Source of the DNA: Neolecta irregularis DAH-3
Lineage: Eukaryota; Ascomycota; Neolectomycetes; Neolectales; Neolectaceae
Length of the DNA: 57,112 nt
NCBI GenBank assembly: GCA_001929475.1
Contig: LXFE01000149.1
Location: forward strand, 1-57,112
Reading direction: 5' to 3'
Part shown: in pieces, positions 20,145 to 30,463 of the stretch
How positions within the stretch are numbered: the stretch's first letter is position 1
How the letters are laid out: every line of letters begins with the position of its first letter
Notes under the pieces: generated by a model
Told to the model about the DNA's origin: nothing
The model's database searches: none
Seen by the model: the letters and a program-made list of their open reading frames with translations, nothing else
Position numbers and translations under genes: made by a program

Positions 20145-21114
20145 ATGTTGCTTACGCGCGCCTTTACCGGCCGCCGCTGCTTCTCACCGCCCAGTTTTCG
20201 CTTACTTACGGGCGCATACCTATGCCGCTCTCAGTCTTCTTTACCTGAGAAACCCGACCTCACCCATTTTGGCTTCCGTGAAGTCCCCGCCCCCCTCAAG
20301 CAGTCGTTGGGTATTTCACCCTGCTGATCTCAGTCTAATTTCCCTGCATATAGTCGCCGAGGTTTTCTCTTCTGTTGCTTCTTCCTATGATCTCATGAAC
20401 GATGCCATGTCTGCAGGGATCCACCGTTTGTGGAAAGACCGATTCGTCCAGAAACTTGATCCCGGCCGTGGTCGCATGAATATTCTCGATGTTGCTGGAG
20501 GGACGGGCGATATTGCCTTTCGGATGCTTGACCACGCTGCAAAAGTACACAACGATCACGATACGCTGGTTACTTGCGTAGATATTAACCCAGATATGCT
20601 CGCAGAAGGCAAGAAAAGATTATTGTCTACCTGCTACGCCAACAGTACTGCCATAGATTGGCTCTCTTCTGACCCTCTAGCTCCTAGGGTCTCTTTCAAA
20701 GTTCAGAATGCCGAGCTTCTCGACGAGATACCTTCAAATTCTGTCGACCTATATACCATCGCATTTGGGATCCGCAATTGCACCCACATCCCGCTTGTTC
20801 TACAACAAGCCCATCGCGTCCTCAAACCAGGCGGTATATTTGCATGTCTGGAATTCGGCAAAGTCTCGCCTCCCCCTCTGGCTTCACTCTATCGCCAATA
20901 TTCCTTCTCAGTGATCCCTTTAATCGGTCAACTGATCGCCGGTGATCGTGATTCATACCAATATCTGGTAGAGAGCATTGAAAAGTTCCCAAAACAGGAA
21001 GATTTCGCCAAACTGATTGAGGATGCTGGGTTTGAAATTTCTGGAAATGGATGGGAAGATTTGACCTTTGGCGTCGCGGCAATCCATACAGGCCTGAAGA
21101 AAAAATATAAATAA
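20145..21114 (+). CDS. COQ5: Coq5 C-methyltransferase of ubiquinone synthesis
   Basis: Coq5 methylates the polyprenyl-benzoquinone ring in mitochondria. A presequence (MLLTRAFTGRRCFSPPSFR) is followed by THFGFREVPAPLKQSL, then across a 44-nt intron VAEVFSSVASSYDLMNDAMS. The SAM site is ILDVAGGTGDIAFRML; later signatures are SVDLYTIAFGIRNCTHIP, HRVLKPGGIFACLEFG and the C-terminal WEDLTFGVAAIHTG. The ATG at 20145 is chosen because it yields a clean presequence. The stop (21112-21114) lies 3 nt from the stop of the convergent WW/FF gene. Confidence 0.96.
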
Positions 21115-21117
21115 GGA

Positions 21118-22463
21118 TCACCAAGTCTTTTCATGTTCATCTATGGAAACTGCTTCTTTATCTGCGACCTTCTTGCGCTGTACCTCATTACTCACCTGGC
21201 TTTCAACTACTCCAGTTGGGAAACTCTCAATGTATTCTTTCACGATGCGGTCTCTTACTTCCATATCCATTGTCGCAAAACATAAATCACCCATAATGTC
21301 TTCAGGAAGGTTGGTCGACGTTATTTTAGATTTGTTCTTTGCCAAGAGTTTACGCAAGTCATTTTCTCTCTGCAGTTTTGGTAATTTCAAGCCTGTTGTC
21401 AGAAAATGAAGTAGAGAGATAGTACGTGATTGAAACTCGCGAAACTCCTTTTCCCTCTGCTTATCATTATCTCCAAAGTTTACAAATGCGGGATCCTTCT
21501 TGAATTTCCTTCTAAATTCATGCCAATATATTTTCGAATCTGCGTGGTCGGTTAAAAGCTTGTGATACTCTAGTATCGGCTAAGAATCGAGATCAGTACA
21601 GCCCACGTTAACAATATACATTTTGTTTGACTTTGGATGCGTTTTCAGCGTTGATTTGAATGCTTCTCTCTCGACACCATGCATCATAAACATACCTTCT
21701 GTTTTTCGTTGTCTCAATTACTAAATCGTAAGCTGCGTCCGTTCAAAGTAACTACGAATGTATCGCGGATCGTTGACAATTTTGGAGAGTTCTGCATCCC
21801 ATGTGCTAAACGGATCCACCGAACGATCCAAAAGCATCTCCTATCAGATTCAGCACAAGAATAAATATCATCCTGCCTTGAAGCTATCAACTCTCTCTTC
21901 CAGCGTCGGTTCTGGAGCACTTCCGTGTGAATAAGCATTGTTTTGTTCATCCTCTTGCGCAATTTCAGCCAATTGCCAAGCCAGGTCGTCCTCTGTGAAT
22001 TCTAATTGTTGTCCAATTCCTTCATCTTCATCTTCAGACGGAAGTCCTCGAGCTCGGCGATCCTGCTTTTTTTCCTCTACAAGAAGAGCATTTACAGCCG
22101 GCTGAATATCGTCCGGAATATTCCACAACGACTCGAGAGTCTTGAGATTATGCACAAACATCCTGCCCTTCTTGGTTGTAACGAGTATCCATGGTTCTGC
22201 GAAAGGAATTGGTTTCCTGGAGTCAGAAAAGATGCAGAATGGTTATTCTACTTGAATCGAGGCCTGTCTGGCTTCTCTGTCGGTTTTAGCTTGTTGGCAT
22301 GTAGGTGAGACTCGAGTGCAACGGGTTTTGGCGGTTCCGCTGTCGACTGCGCGAATTGTGGACGGATATAAGTAGACTTTGCGGATTCTTTGTGGTAATA
22401 ATATAAATGACCCGAGGGAGCAGTATGAACAGTCCAACCTTGTGGAAGTATGTTGGTAGACAT
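21118..22463 (-). CDS. WW-FF protein, Urn1/TCERG1-like
   Basis: Proteins of this type bridge splicing factors and the polymerase II tail. A WW domain (LPQGWTVHTAPSGHLYYYHK) starts the protein; a second WW-like unit (PWILVTTKKGRMFVHNL, TLESLWNIP) follows after an intron; an acidic linker (PSEDEDEGIGQQLEFTEDDL) leads to an FF domain (ERVDSF, DPFSTWDAELSKIVNDPRYI, RRYVYDAWCRER) and a second FF-like segment with HADSKIYWHEFRRKFKKDPA. The first FF domain is continuous only if a 36-nt GC-AG intron at 21876 down to 21841 is removed (SFK joined to EMLLDRS). The C-terminus is basic and helical. Start codon at 22463; 66 bp separate it from the divergent PRE9. Confidence 0.85.
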
Positions 22464-22529
22464 GCGAGTAAAGTTAAAACCCAACATCAGCATTTACATC
22501 ACCACCGCATATAATCCACCAATTCTGCA

Positions 22530-23477
22530 ATGGCTAGACGGTACGACGCCCGTGTCAATTTATTCTCGCCTGAAGGTAATTGCCCAGCTGGTAGCGTCTT
22601 TTTAGGTATTTAGGCAGGATATATCAGATCGAATATGCCATGTATGCTCTTTCTTTCTCAGGTCTAATTGTCAACCAGGGAGGCTATTGCACATGCGGGA
22701 ACAGCACTGGGAATGCTTGCTACAGACGGGATAGTGCTTGCGGCTGAGAAGAAAGTCTTCAGTAAATTGCTTGAGAAAGATTCGTCATCAGAGAAAGTCG
22801 GAATTCTCAACGAGTATGTCACCTTTATTTGCCTTGCAATGACAACAAGCAATATGATTTGTGCGGTTGCAGGAATTACAGCAGATGCCAATATACTGAT
22901 GAACCATGCACGCAGTGATGCTCAACGATATCTCTACATGTACAACGAAGATATTCCCTGCGAACAACTCGTCCGAAAGCTGTGCGACTTGAAGCAAGGT
23001 TATACGCAATACGGAGGTATATTCTGTAAAAAGCATACATCGCTAAATACAGGCTTGCGGCCTTTTGGAGTGTCATTCATATTTGCCGGTTACGATCATC
23101 TGCATGGCTTTCAGTTATACCAGTCTAATCCCTCCGGTAATTACAGTGGGTGGAAAGCTACTACAATTGGGGCGAATAGTGCTAGCGCCCAAAGCTTGCT
23201 GAAACAAGACTACAAAGAAGATTGTACTCTTGCTGAAGCCTCAGGATTGGCATGCAAGGTCTTGAGTAAGACTATGGATAGTGAAACATTAAGCAGTGAA
23301 AGACGTACGTACTGCTTTCCTCTTCATAACATTTACAAGAAAGTCGAGTTTGCGACAATTACTCGCGATGCGACTGGACAAATAGTACAGCGGATTTGGA
23401 AGCCGGAAGAAATCGATTCACTATTGAAAGAACATGGAGTTGGTAAAACCAGTCCAGAGCAGATGGAAACGTCATAA
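22530..23477 (+). CDS. PRE9: 20S proteasome alpha subunit, Pre9/PSMA4 type
   Basis: The N-terminus [16 protein letters not shown] and, after an intron, [20 protein letters not shown] is the proteasome alpha signature; [20 protein letters not shown] and [20 protein letters not shown] place it with the PSMA4/Pre9 subunit of the outer ring. Five introns are present. Three of them (22817-22852, 36 nt; 23016-23051, 36 nt; about 23306-23344, 39 nt) preserve frame and lack stop codons, so unspliced mRNA would insert 12-13 residues; splicing restores [20 protein letters not shown] and SERLEFATI. The gene ends 80 bp from the convergent PCK1 stop. Confidence 0.95.
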
Positions 23478-23557
23478 ACTTGCCAGCTTATATAAAATAA
23501 TTCATTTCTATTTCATTAATATGCTGACTTTTCATTTACGGTCCTTTGTTCATTGCT

Positions 23558-25591
23558 TCAGTATAATTGTGGTCCGGCCGCGAGAATTTCTGCCGATGCT
23601 TGATCCTTATACTTCACAAAATTCTTCGTGAAGAGGGTGGCAAGTTTTCGAGCTTCATTGTTCAATTCGGTTTCACTACTCCATGACCGATACGGGTTCA
23701 GAATCTCTTCCGGAACACCGACACACGTTTTAGGGACGCTCAAATTGAAGATCTTGAAAGTCTCATACTCAACTTCTGCAAGTGAACCCGAATGAATGGC
23801 ATTCAGAATTGCACGCGTGTATTTGAGAGGACATCGCTGACCACCCAAGACTTGGCTGTGACCGATCCAGCCGGTGTTAACTAGCCAGGCATTGGCTTTG
23901 TGCGCGGTGATTTTCTAAGACTCAGTAACACTTCAGAATTATTTGTTACCTTTGCGAGCATATTTGCGTAACGGATAGGATGCAGGACCAGGAATGGTTG
24001 TCCAAAACAAGCCGAAAATGTTGCTTCAGGTTCGGTCACACCATCTACAGGTTAGAGATATACATGCCTTCTAGGGGCAACCTTCAGTTCCAGCCATTTT
24101 GGACGTGTATCCGCTGATAAAGTGATACATGACCTTGTTGTCAGAACGAGATTTGAATATGCAATACCTGCTCGTTGTTGAGTTTGGAGACAGGCGGTAA
24201 AACACCACTGGCGTCGCAAGTGAGAAGGATAATATTCCGAGGATGACCACTGGAGATGCAAGGGATTTTAGCATTAGGAATAAATCTATCTGTTAGGTTG
24301 CAATGAAAAGCACGCATACTCAATTGGATAAGCGCATCGAGTATTTTCTGTAAGTGTCTTGTCCTCGTAATCAACAACTCGATCGACTGGATTGAACACA
24401 ACATTTTCCAATACAGAGCCAAACCGAATAGCATTAAAAATATCAGGTTCCTAGAGTCAAAAATGATGTTTTTCTATTGAGATATCACCTTCTCGGCAGA
24501 GAGACCAATGCATTTCGCGTAACATCCACCCTCGACATTGAAGACGCCTGTGTCACTCCAACAATGCTCGTCGTCTCCGATCAAGGCTCGATGGGGATCT
24601 GCCGACAGAGTAGTCTTTCCGGTGCCGGAAAGGCCAAAGAATAACGTGACGTCACCGTCGACTCCTTCATTCGCAGAAGAATGGAGAGTAAGGATGTTAT
24701 GTTTGACAGGGAAGAGGTAGAGAACAACAGAAAAGATACCCTTCTTCATTTCGCCTATAAGATTAATACAGTTCCAGGGTGGGAAGGGCGAACCAGCATA
24801 TTCAGTGCCAAGGATAACCATTTCATGTTCTTTAAAGTTGATCGCGACAGAAGTGGTCGATGTCATGCCAGTAGTGAATCGATTAGCAGGGACTAAGATC
24901 AGAGATGCAGCAACTCCAAGAATTTTTACATGCACCGGCGTTGTAGATTGTAAAGTCTGGCTTGCCCCAGTGCTCCAGTTCCTCGGGCGTTGGTCGTATA
25001 AGCATATTTCGCATGAAGAGACAATGATAGGCACGGGCACAAACGACGCGGACTTTGATATGGTACCTTGGATCCCACCCTGCATATCCATCGAACACGT
25101 AAATTCGGGATCGGGTGTTTAGGTAATCAATAGCACGTTCACGATTAATGAGCCAAACATTCGGAGACATCTTTTGATTGACCACGCCCCACTACAGGTT
25201 TAATCTATGAGGGAAGATCTCGACCGTACCCAAATGTCTTTTGAAGATGTTTCTTCGTCGACTATCCGCTTGTCTTATGGAATGAGAAGACTTTATAGCA
25301 TACTCGCATACCTTTGGGAGAACGGCCAGTTTTTGCTCCTGAACTGGTATTCAGAGCACCCGTATTGGTAATTGCGCTTCCTTTTTCATAAACAAGAGCA
25401 TCCTCGTAGAGCTGAGCGACAGAAGGGTTGTATTGGATGTGCACGATGTCATAATTAATGTGTGCAGTTTCATAGAGTTCTTCTTCGATTTCTGTATGTT
25501 CATGCTCGGTAACAGCAGGAGTAATTCCGTGGGGATGTAGAGAAGTTCGATTGACCGAGCTTTTAGCTTGTTCAGCGGGAGACATTTTCAT
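23558..25591 (-). CDS. PCK1: ATP-dependent phosphoenolpyruvate carboxykinase
   Basis: This cytosolic enzyme converts oxaloacetate to PEP, the committed step of gluconeogenesis. Landmarks: [56 protein letters not shown], the P-loop [20 protein letters not shown], the metal site [37 protein letters not shown] and the C-terminal [18 protein letters not shown]-type block. About ten exons are separated by introns of 33-48 nt; one (near 24780) is 39 nt, frame-preserving and stop-free. Start is the ATG at 25591, or possibly the in-frame Met two codons later. Two CGG-N6-CCG sites lie 70-100 bp upstream. Confidence 0.96.
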
Positions 25592-25659
25592 GATGCGGAG
25601 GAGAAACGACGGTGGAGAGTGCCTTTTATGCGACCCACATCTACATTTACGTCGGCACC

Positions 25660-25692
25660 CGGTTTATCCCGATATAATTTCGGTCACTCCCG
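25660..25692 (-). promoter_or_regulatory. Paired CGG-N6-CCG sites upstream of PCK1
   Basis: Two inverted CGG triplets with 6-bp spacers, CGGTTTATCCCG (25660-25671) and CGGTCACTCCCG (25681-25692), are 21 bp apart centre to centre, about two helical turns. This layout is typical of binding sites for dimeric Zn2Cys6 fungal activators. The position, about 70-100 bp before the PCK1 start, fits a role in its carbon-source control. The identity of the regulator is inference only. Confidence 0.5.
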
Positions 25693-26353
25693 CCGGTATG
25701 CTCCGACCAACTAGTCTTGTTCTCCTTCAACATGTTTTTGGATCAAAATGACGAGGGAAATACTATTCTACTCCGCGATAAAAAGCGGTGCCATCAGGTT
25801 ACAAATAATAAAAACCAAGCCCTACTAAAAAGGCGACTAAATATACCTTTCATAGCTAGCCGTAGCCCAAGACCCCCATTGAAAATGATCCGATCCTTTT
25901 GTTATAATAGTACAGGCTTTTTTCAGTAGTTCCAGCCAATACCAATCCAGTCAATAGTGGTATATATCCCGGTGCTGCCCGCAAAGAAGTCATCTGGCAA
26001 GTATTTATCAAGCTCCTGCTGGTCATGGGACGTAACTAAGTCCGAAGCGCATCTATGTTAATAATATATGAAATCATTGTGGTTATGTGACTAAGAATAT
26101 ACTACCTTTGCAGGACCACTTTGAAGAATAATATGTTGAACTCGACTTTTGATAAATTATTAATTCACTACAGAAGCCCAATTAAAACGGGTCTCGTTAT
26201 ATGAGAAATTAATTGAAACCCATATTATAAAGTACGTCGAACAAATCGAAACTTCTTTAGAAAACTCATTCCTGCCATATTACCAAAAATGAAATTCCGC
26301 CCAAATCCAAAACGATAAATTAATTAGTTCCCAATGACATGAGAAGAAAGGGT
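25693..26353. other. Intergenic region between PCK1 promoter and kinase 3' end
   Basis: AT-rich sequence holding the distal PCK1 upstream region and the 3' flank of the kinase gene. Short open frames here show no recognisable similarity and are not supported. I see no RNA gene or repeat of note. Confidence 0.55.
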
Positions 26354-28038
26354 TTAGTTTCCGCGTCTTGAAGATGATGCGGTTAGTCGACTGCCCGACT
26401 TTCCAATGACTCCGCGCTCCAACGGCTTGGGAGCTGATCCCACGCATCGTTTCCAAAAACTCTGCTTCCCAGATTCAGAAGGCGCAGCATCCTTCTCGGT
26501 AGAAATCACAGGCTCCGATTCACCTGCGGGCAGCACTAAAATTATCTGGCTGCCTGTACTTTCCGATTTTTGAAGGTTGTCAGCAGAGATTCGATTGGAA
26601 ATGTTGGCTGGGGGTTGCAATAATGGTGCAGGAGGAGCCAGATCTTCTAGATTCTCTGCAGCAATGCTTAGTTTCCTAAATATCAGCAGCATAATCACGA
26701 TGATTAAATACCTGCGCGGAAGTTTGGTATAGTCGAAATCTTCGTAGCATTTCTCCATCATATCGTAGCGTTCGTCCTCCTGGATCTCTGAAGGAGTAGA
26801 TTTCCCTTGGGTCTTGCGTTTGCTTGCAGTTCCGCCATCCCTATTACGAGCCACTTTACGGGCACGCAATTCAAGGGGTGATTGTTCCAAAAGCAGTTCT
26901 TCCAATTCGTGCGTTGTGTCAAAATTGTTGGTTTTCGATGGAGAATAAATCGGAGGAGCGCGTTTTTGAGCCAAGTCAGTGAAGTTGAAAGAATCTAAAA
27001 ATGGGTGCGATGATATCTGGGAAACGCCGCCTGAGCCTAAACGATTTTCCGGATCTTTGCAAAGAAATCCCTTGAGTGCAGACATGCACTCGTCAGACAT
27101 TGGAGGAGCAATCTTGTAATATGGAGGGGTTGAGTTGATAGCGAGATTTGCGAAATCCTCGTGGGTACGACCGCGGAATGGTCGCTTTAGAGATTAGCAC
27201 GTTTATAAAGGAGTAGAACTTTTTCATAAATACACTCGTAGAAGCAGGCGCCGAGGGAATACCAATCAACTGCAGTCCCATAACCTTTCCCAAGGAAAAT
27301 TTCGGGCGCTTGCTATTAGCCAAGGATATAAAAAGCATACCCATATAAGCAGCAGTTCCAGTCAAAGATAAAAGAGGGCGATCTGTGGGAAGATGGGTTG
27401 CGATGTTGAAGTCTGCAAGATGCAAATGGCCCGCCTCGTCCATGAGGACGTTATCTGGTTTGACGTCTCTGGATAAATTAGGCTGTGGATATTTCAAAAT
27501 ATACCTATGGACGATTCCTTGAGAGTGGAGGTAAAACAATGCAGCACATAATTCCGCGATCCAAAACTTTATACATTCCTCGGTGAAGGCTTTTCGATTC
27601 AAGTGAAAACGAAGATCGCCGCCAATCATGAGATCGGTAACCATGTACATATACTCTGCGTCTTGAAATGCGTATCGCAGACAGCAAATCAAGGGGTGTT
27701 CGAGTTCTTCGAGGATGACCTGGGATGAGCAACGAACCCAGATTTCCATACTCTTTCTCGAATGACATTTGTTACAGAATTCGACTTTGAGCAGTCGCTT
27801 TTCCTGATATATTTCAGGGCGAATGTTTTCTTGGTCTCCTTGTGTTCGACAACCCGGACCTGTGTACTTAATATTGTACAAACAAGGATTTTGTACCTTT
27901 CCAAACGAGCCTTTCCCGACGACCCTGAGCAGCCTGAACTGCGCAAGGTTGACTATGGCGTTCAATATGAAAAACAAGTGGGCTTTTTGCACTTTTTGCG
28001 GGCTCAGCGGGTGATGTCTTGGAGGACGAGTTGCCCAT
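26354..28038 (-). CDS. STK32/YANK-type AGC protein kinase
   Basis: The start MGNSSSK (28038) is a clear N-myristoylation signal, as in the YANK family, suggesting membrane attachment. A 40-nt intron joins AEPAK to [20 protein letters not shown]; further splices give [68 protein letters not shown] and the metal motif DFNIA. DFN in place of DFG is characteristic of STK32 kinases. [15 protein letters not shown]-type and [19 protein letters not shown] blocks follow, then a long Ser-rich, basic tail ending [12 protein letters not shown]. Nine or more exons; introns of 30-40 nt, two of them frame-preserving and stop-free. Substrates are unknown. Confidence 0.88.
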
Positions 28039-28281
28039 AGAATATGTTTGCGCGGCAGCAAGATGAGTATACTAGCCCTGAAGGCGAAGATGCAGCACGG
28101 CTTGAGCAAAAAACCCAAGAAAAAGGGTGGATAATATACGAGTTTGAATAATCAAGGGCGGGGTCTGTCGAGGGAGGAGTTTCAAACACGCCCCTTTCGG
28201 AAAAAAAGCAAAACGCACAATATTTGCATAAACTATGTATGTGCTGATGCCTGGAACGCCTGAAATAAACCATCCGAGCTG

Positions 28282-28967
28282 CTATTCCATCTCTATCTGG
28301 CCGGCAGGTTCGTCTTCAGAGTCAAAAGACGCAACAGAACTCATGTCTTGATCGCTCGAGCTTTCGTCGGTTGCGGCATCAAAGGCTTCTTTGGTTGCAT
28401 ATCTGGAAACATAGTCTGCAATTAACTTGGGTGAAAAGTGGAACATGCCTTTGACTTTTGCTTCGTATGTCTTGGGTTCGCGCATGAGCAGGGCCGCTGC
28501 TTCGCCGTTGAGCGGATCGGTAGGATTCGGGTAGCGCAGGAGCTGCGGGAGAAAGACTTCAAAGATGTTGATCATGTCTAGTTGTAAATATAAAATATAG
28601 CGAAAAAAGAAACCAAACATGGGACTCCAGGTCTGGTTGATCACATCGAGACAGACAGATCCGCTCCTGGAGCTGTCAGAACCCGCAGGACACACAAGGG
28701 CAGCACAGCTCGTCGATGTTGGGGTGGAAAATGCGATTCATAAAGCCAATAGACGGACTGGACATAGGATAATTGTTGGGCAGTTCAACATGGACTTTCC
28801 AGATCCCGCCGTCGTACGGTGCTATAGAGATTAGGGTATTCTAGAGGAAAAGTACTTTCGACCGGCCCGTGGAAGCGGACATAAAACTCTTGCCTGATAA
28901 ATTAGAATCCTCGCATTGGGATATTATACATGCTGTCCTGGACAAGTGTAACTTCGTAGTCGCTCAT
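28282..28967 (-). CDS. UBC8: Ubiquitin-conjugating enzyme E2, Ubc8/UBE2H type
   Basis: Ubc8 supplies ubiquitin for degradation of gluconeogenic enzymes through the GID ligase in yeast. Exons spell [58 protein letters not shown] and the active-site [18 protein letters not shown], with the catalytic Cys in [20 protein letters not shown] and an acidic C-terminal tail ([19 protein letters not shown]) are typical. Five short introns; the last (28448 down to 28416, 33 nt) is GC-AG and its removal gives [15 protein letters not shown]. It shares the window with PCK1, a gluconeogenic enzyme, though not adjacent. Confidence 0.95.
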
Positions 28968-29331
28968 AAGCCTTTCAGTCAGTTTTTATACTTAACTGCA
29001 AGTACAGCTTCATGACATCTGTTTCGATACGGCGTTTGGGCGAACTCATTTGAATTTGACAGAGGGACCAGTGATAAATTCGTGGGGAGATAGTGAAACG
29101 TGATATTGACTCTCCCAGACTTTATACTCAGTTTCAAACCCACTCTTAATGCTATCTGGCCTTGATAGACTGATCTTTTCATTGTTTTAGTTTTGTCCTG
29201 TCTAACTACTTATTCCGGCGACCGGCAATTTTGGCTCCTCTTTCTGTTACCGTTACATCCTAGTTTCCTTTCCCGCCTCTATAAAGAGCGGTTATAACAA
29301 GGATTTGTAGTTTAGCCAGCTGTTGTTCCTC
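28968..29331. promoter_or_regulatory. Shared upstream region of UBC8 and PANB
   Basis: This 364-bp divergent promoter region contains a TATAAAGA box at 29280-29287, about 50 bp before the PANB start. Nothing else could be assigned; no gene is seen in it. Confidence 0.35.
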
Positions 29332-30415
29332 ATGAGTCTTCTGCGTCGAATTCCCCGATCCGCACCGTTTAGTTTTCGGTCAAATTCCCAACCATATCTC
29401 GCAGATAATGCACAGGGTATAAAATATAAATATCAAACTGACAGCACGCAGCTGCACCCAGAGCCAAAATCAGGCTGCAAACGCTGCTCGAATACCACAG
29501 CTCGAAGACTCCAATCGTCGCTCTAACTGCACACGACTATACGTCGGGGTACGCTGCTGATATGGGTGGCGTAGACATTGTACTCGTAGGCGATTCGCTC
29601 GCAATGGTTGCCTTGGGAATGGATTCGACAACGGAACTGACCCTCAATGACATGATCCACCATGCAAAGGCGGTATCCCGTGCTGTAAAATCAGCATTTC
29701 TCGTTGGGGATTTGCCGTTTGGCACCTACGAAAACACCCCCACCCAGGCATTGCACAGCGCAATCAGAATGATCCGCGAAGGCAGAGTCGAGGTTTTTCT
29801 TTTTTTTCGATTCGTGTCATTAACAGCCAGGCGGTTAAGATCGAAGGCGGGTCTGAAATGGCGCCTGCAGTCCAAAAGATTACAAGCGTTGGTATTCCTG
29901 TACTCGGGCATATTGGAATGATGCCCCAGCGTCAGACATCTATGGGTGGATTCCGAGTGCAAGCCAAAACTGCTGCTCAGGCGTGTTACTCCTTATTTGT
30001 GATGCTAACCTCCAGGCTGAAAGCATCCTGGTCAATGCCAAGAGTCTGCAGGAAGCGGGGTGTTTTGGTATTGTGCTCGAAGCAATTCCGGGAAATATAG
30101 CAAAACTGGTCACTGATGCTTTGGTAATACCCACCATTGGTATTGGAGCAGGGGTAGGCTGCTCAGGACAAATACTCGTCCAGCTCGACATGCTCGGATC
30201 ATACCACAAGCTTGCGCCAAAGTATTTCATCAACACTCTCATGCACTGACTGCAGGTTCGTCAAGCAGTGGGGACAAGTAGGCGAAATCTCCAAGAATTG
30301 CATATCAAGCTACTGCCAGGAAGTGAGAAAAAGGGTCTTTCCTGGACCAGAACATACATATTCAATCAAGCCAGAAGAACTAGACCTATTCAAAAACAAA
30401 CTTGTGAATCAATAA
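29332..30415 (+). CDS. 3-methyl-2-oxobutanoate hydroxymethyltransferase
   Basis: PanB-type enzyme (Ecm31 in yeast) of pantothenate/CoA synthesis; it adds a hydroxymethyl group from methylene-THF to ketoisovalerate, a product of the Ilv pathway that also includes Ilv5 in this window. An Arg/Ser-rich presequence ([17 protein letters not shown]) precedes the barrel: [108 protein letters not shown]. Introns of 33-37 nt cut it four times; the one at 29981-30015 is GC-AG. The stop is 48 bp from the convergent Bye1-like stop. Confidence 0.93.
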
Positions 30416-30463
30416 TTGGACATCATGATAGTTTATATTACAAATGTGAACCGAAAAGATACA

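Noticed and set aside
20101-20145. Continuous frame linking Rad4 to Coq5 as a fusion protein
   Set aside because: Splicing of the last Rad4 intron gives a stop at 20080, and Coq5 has its own presequence from 20145.
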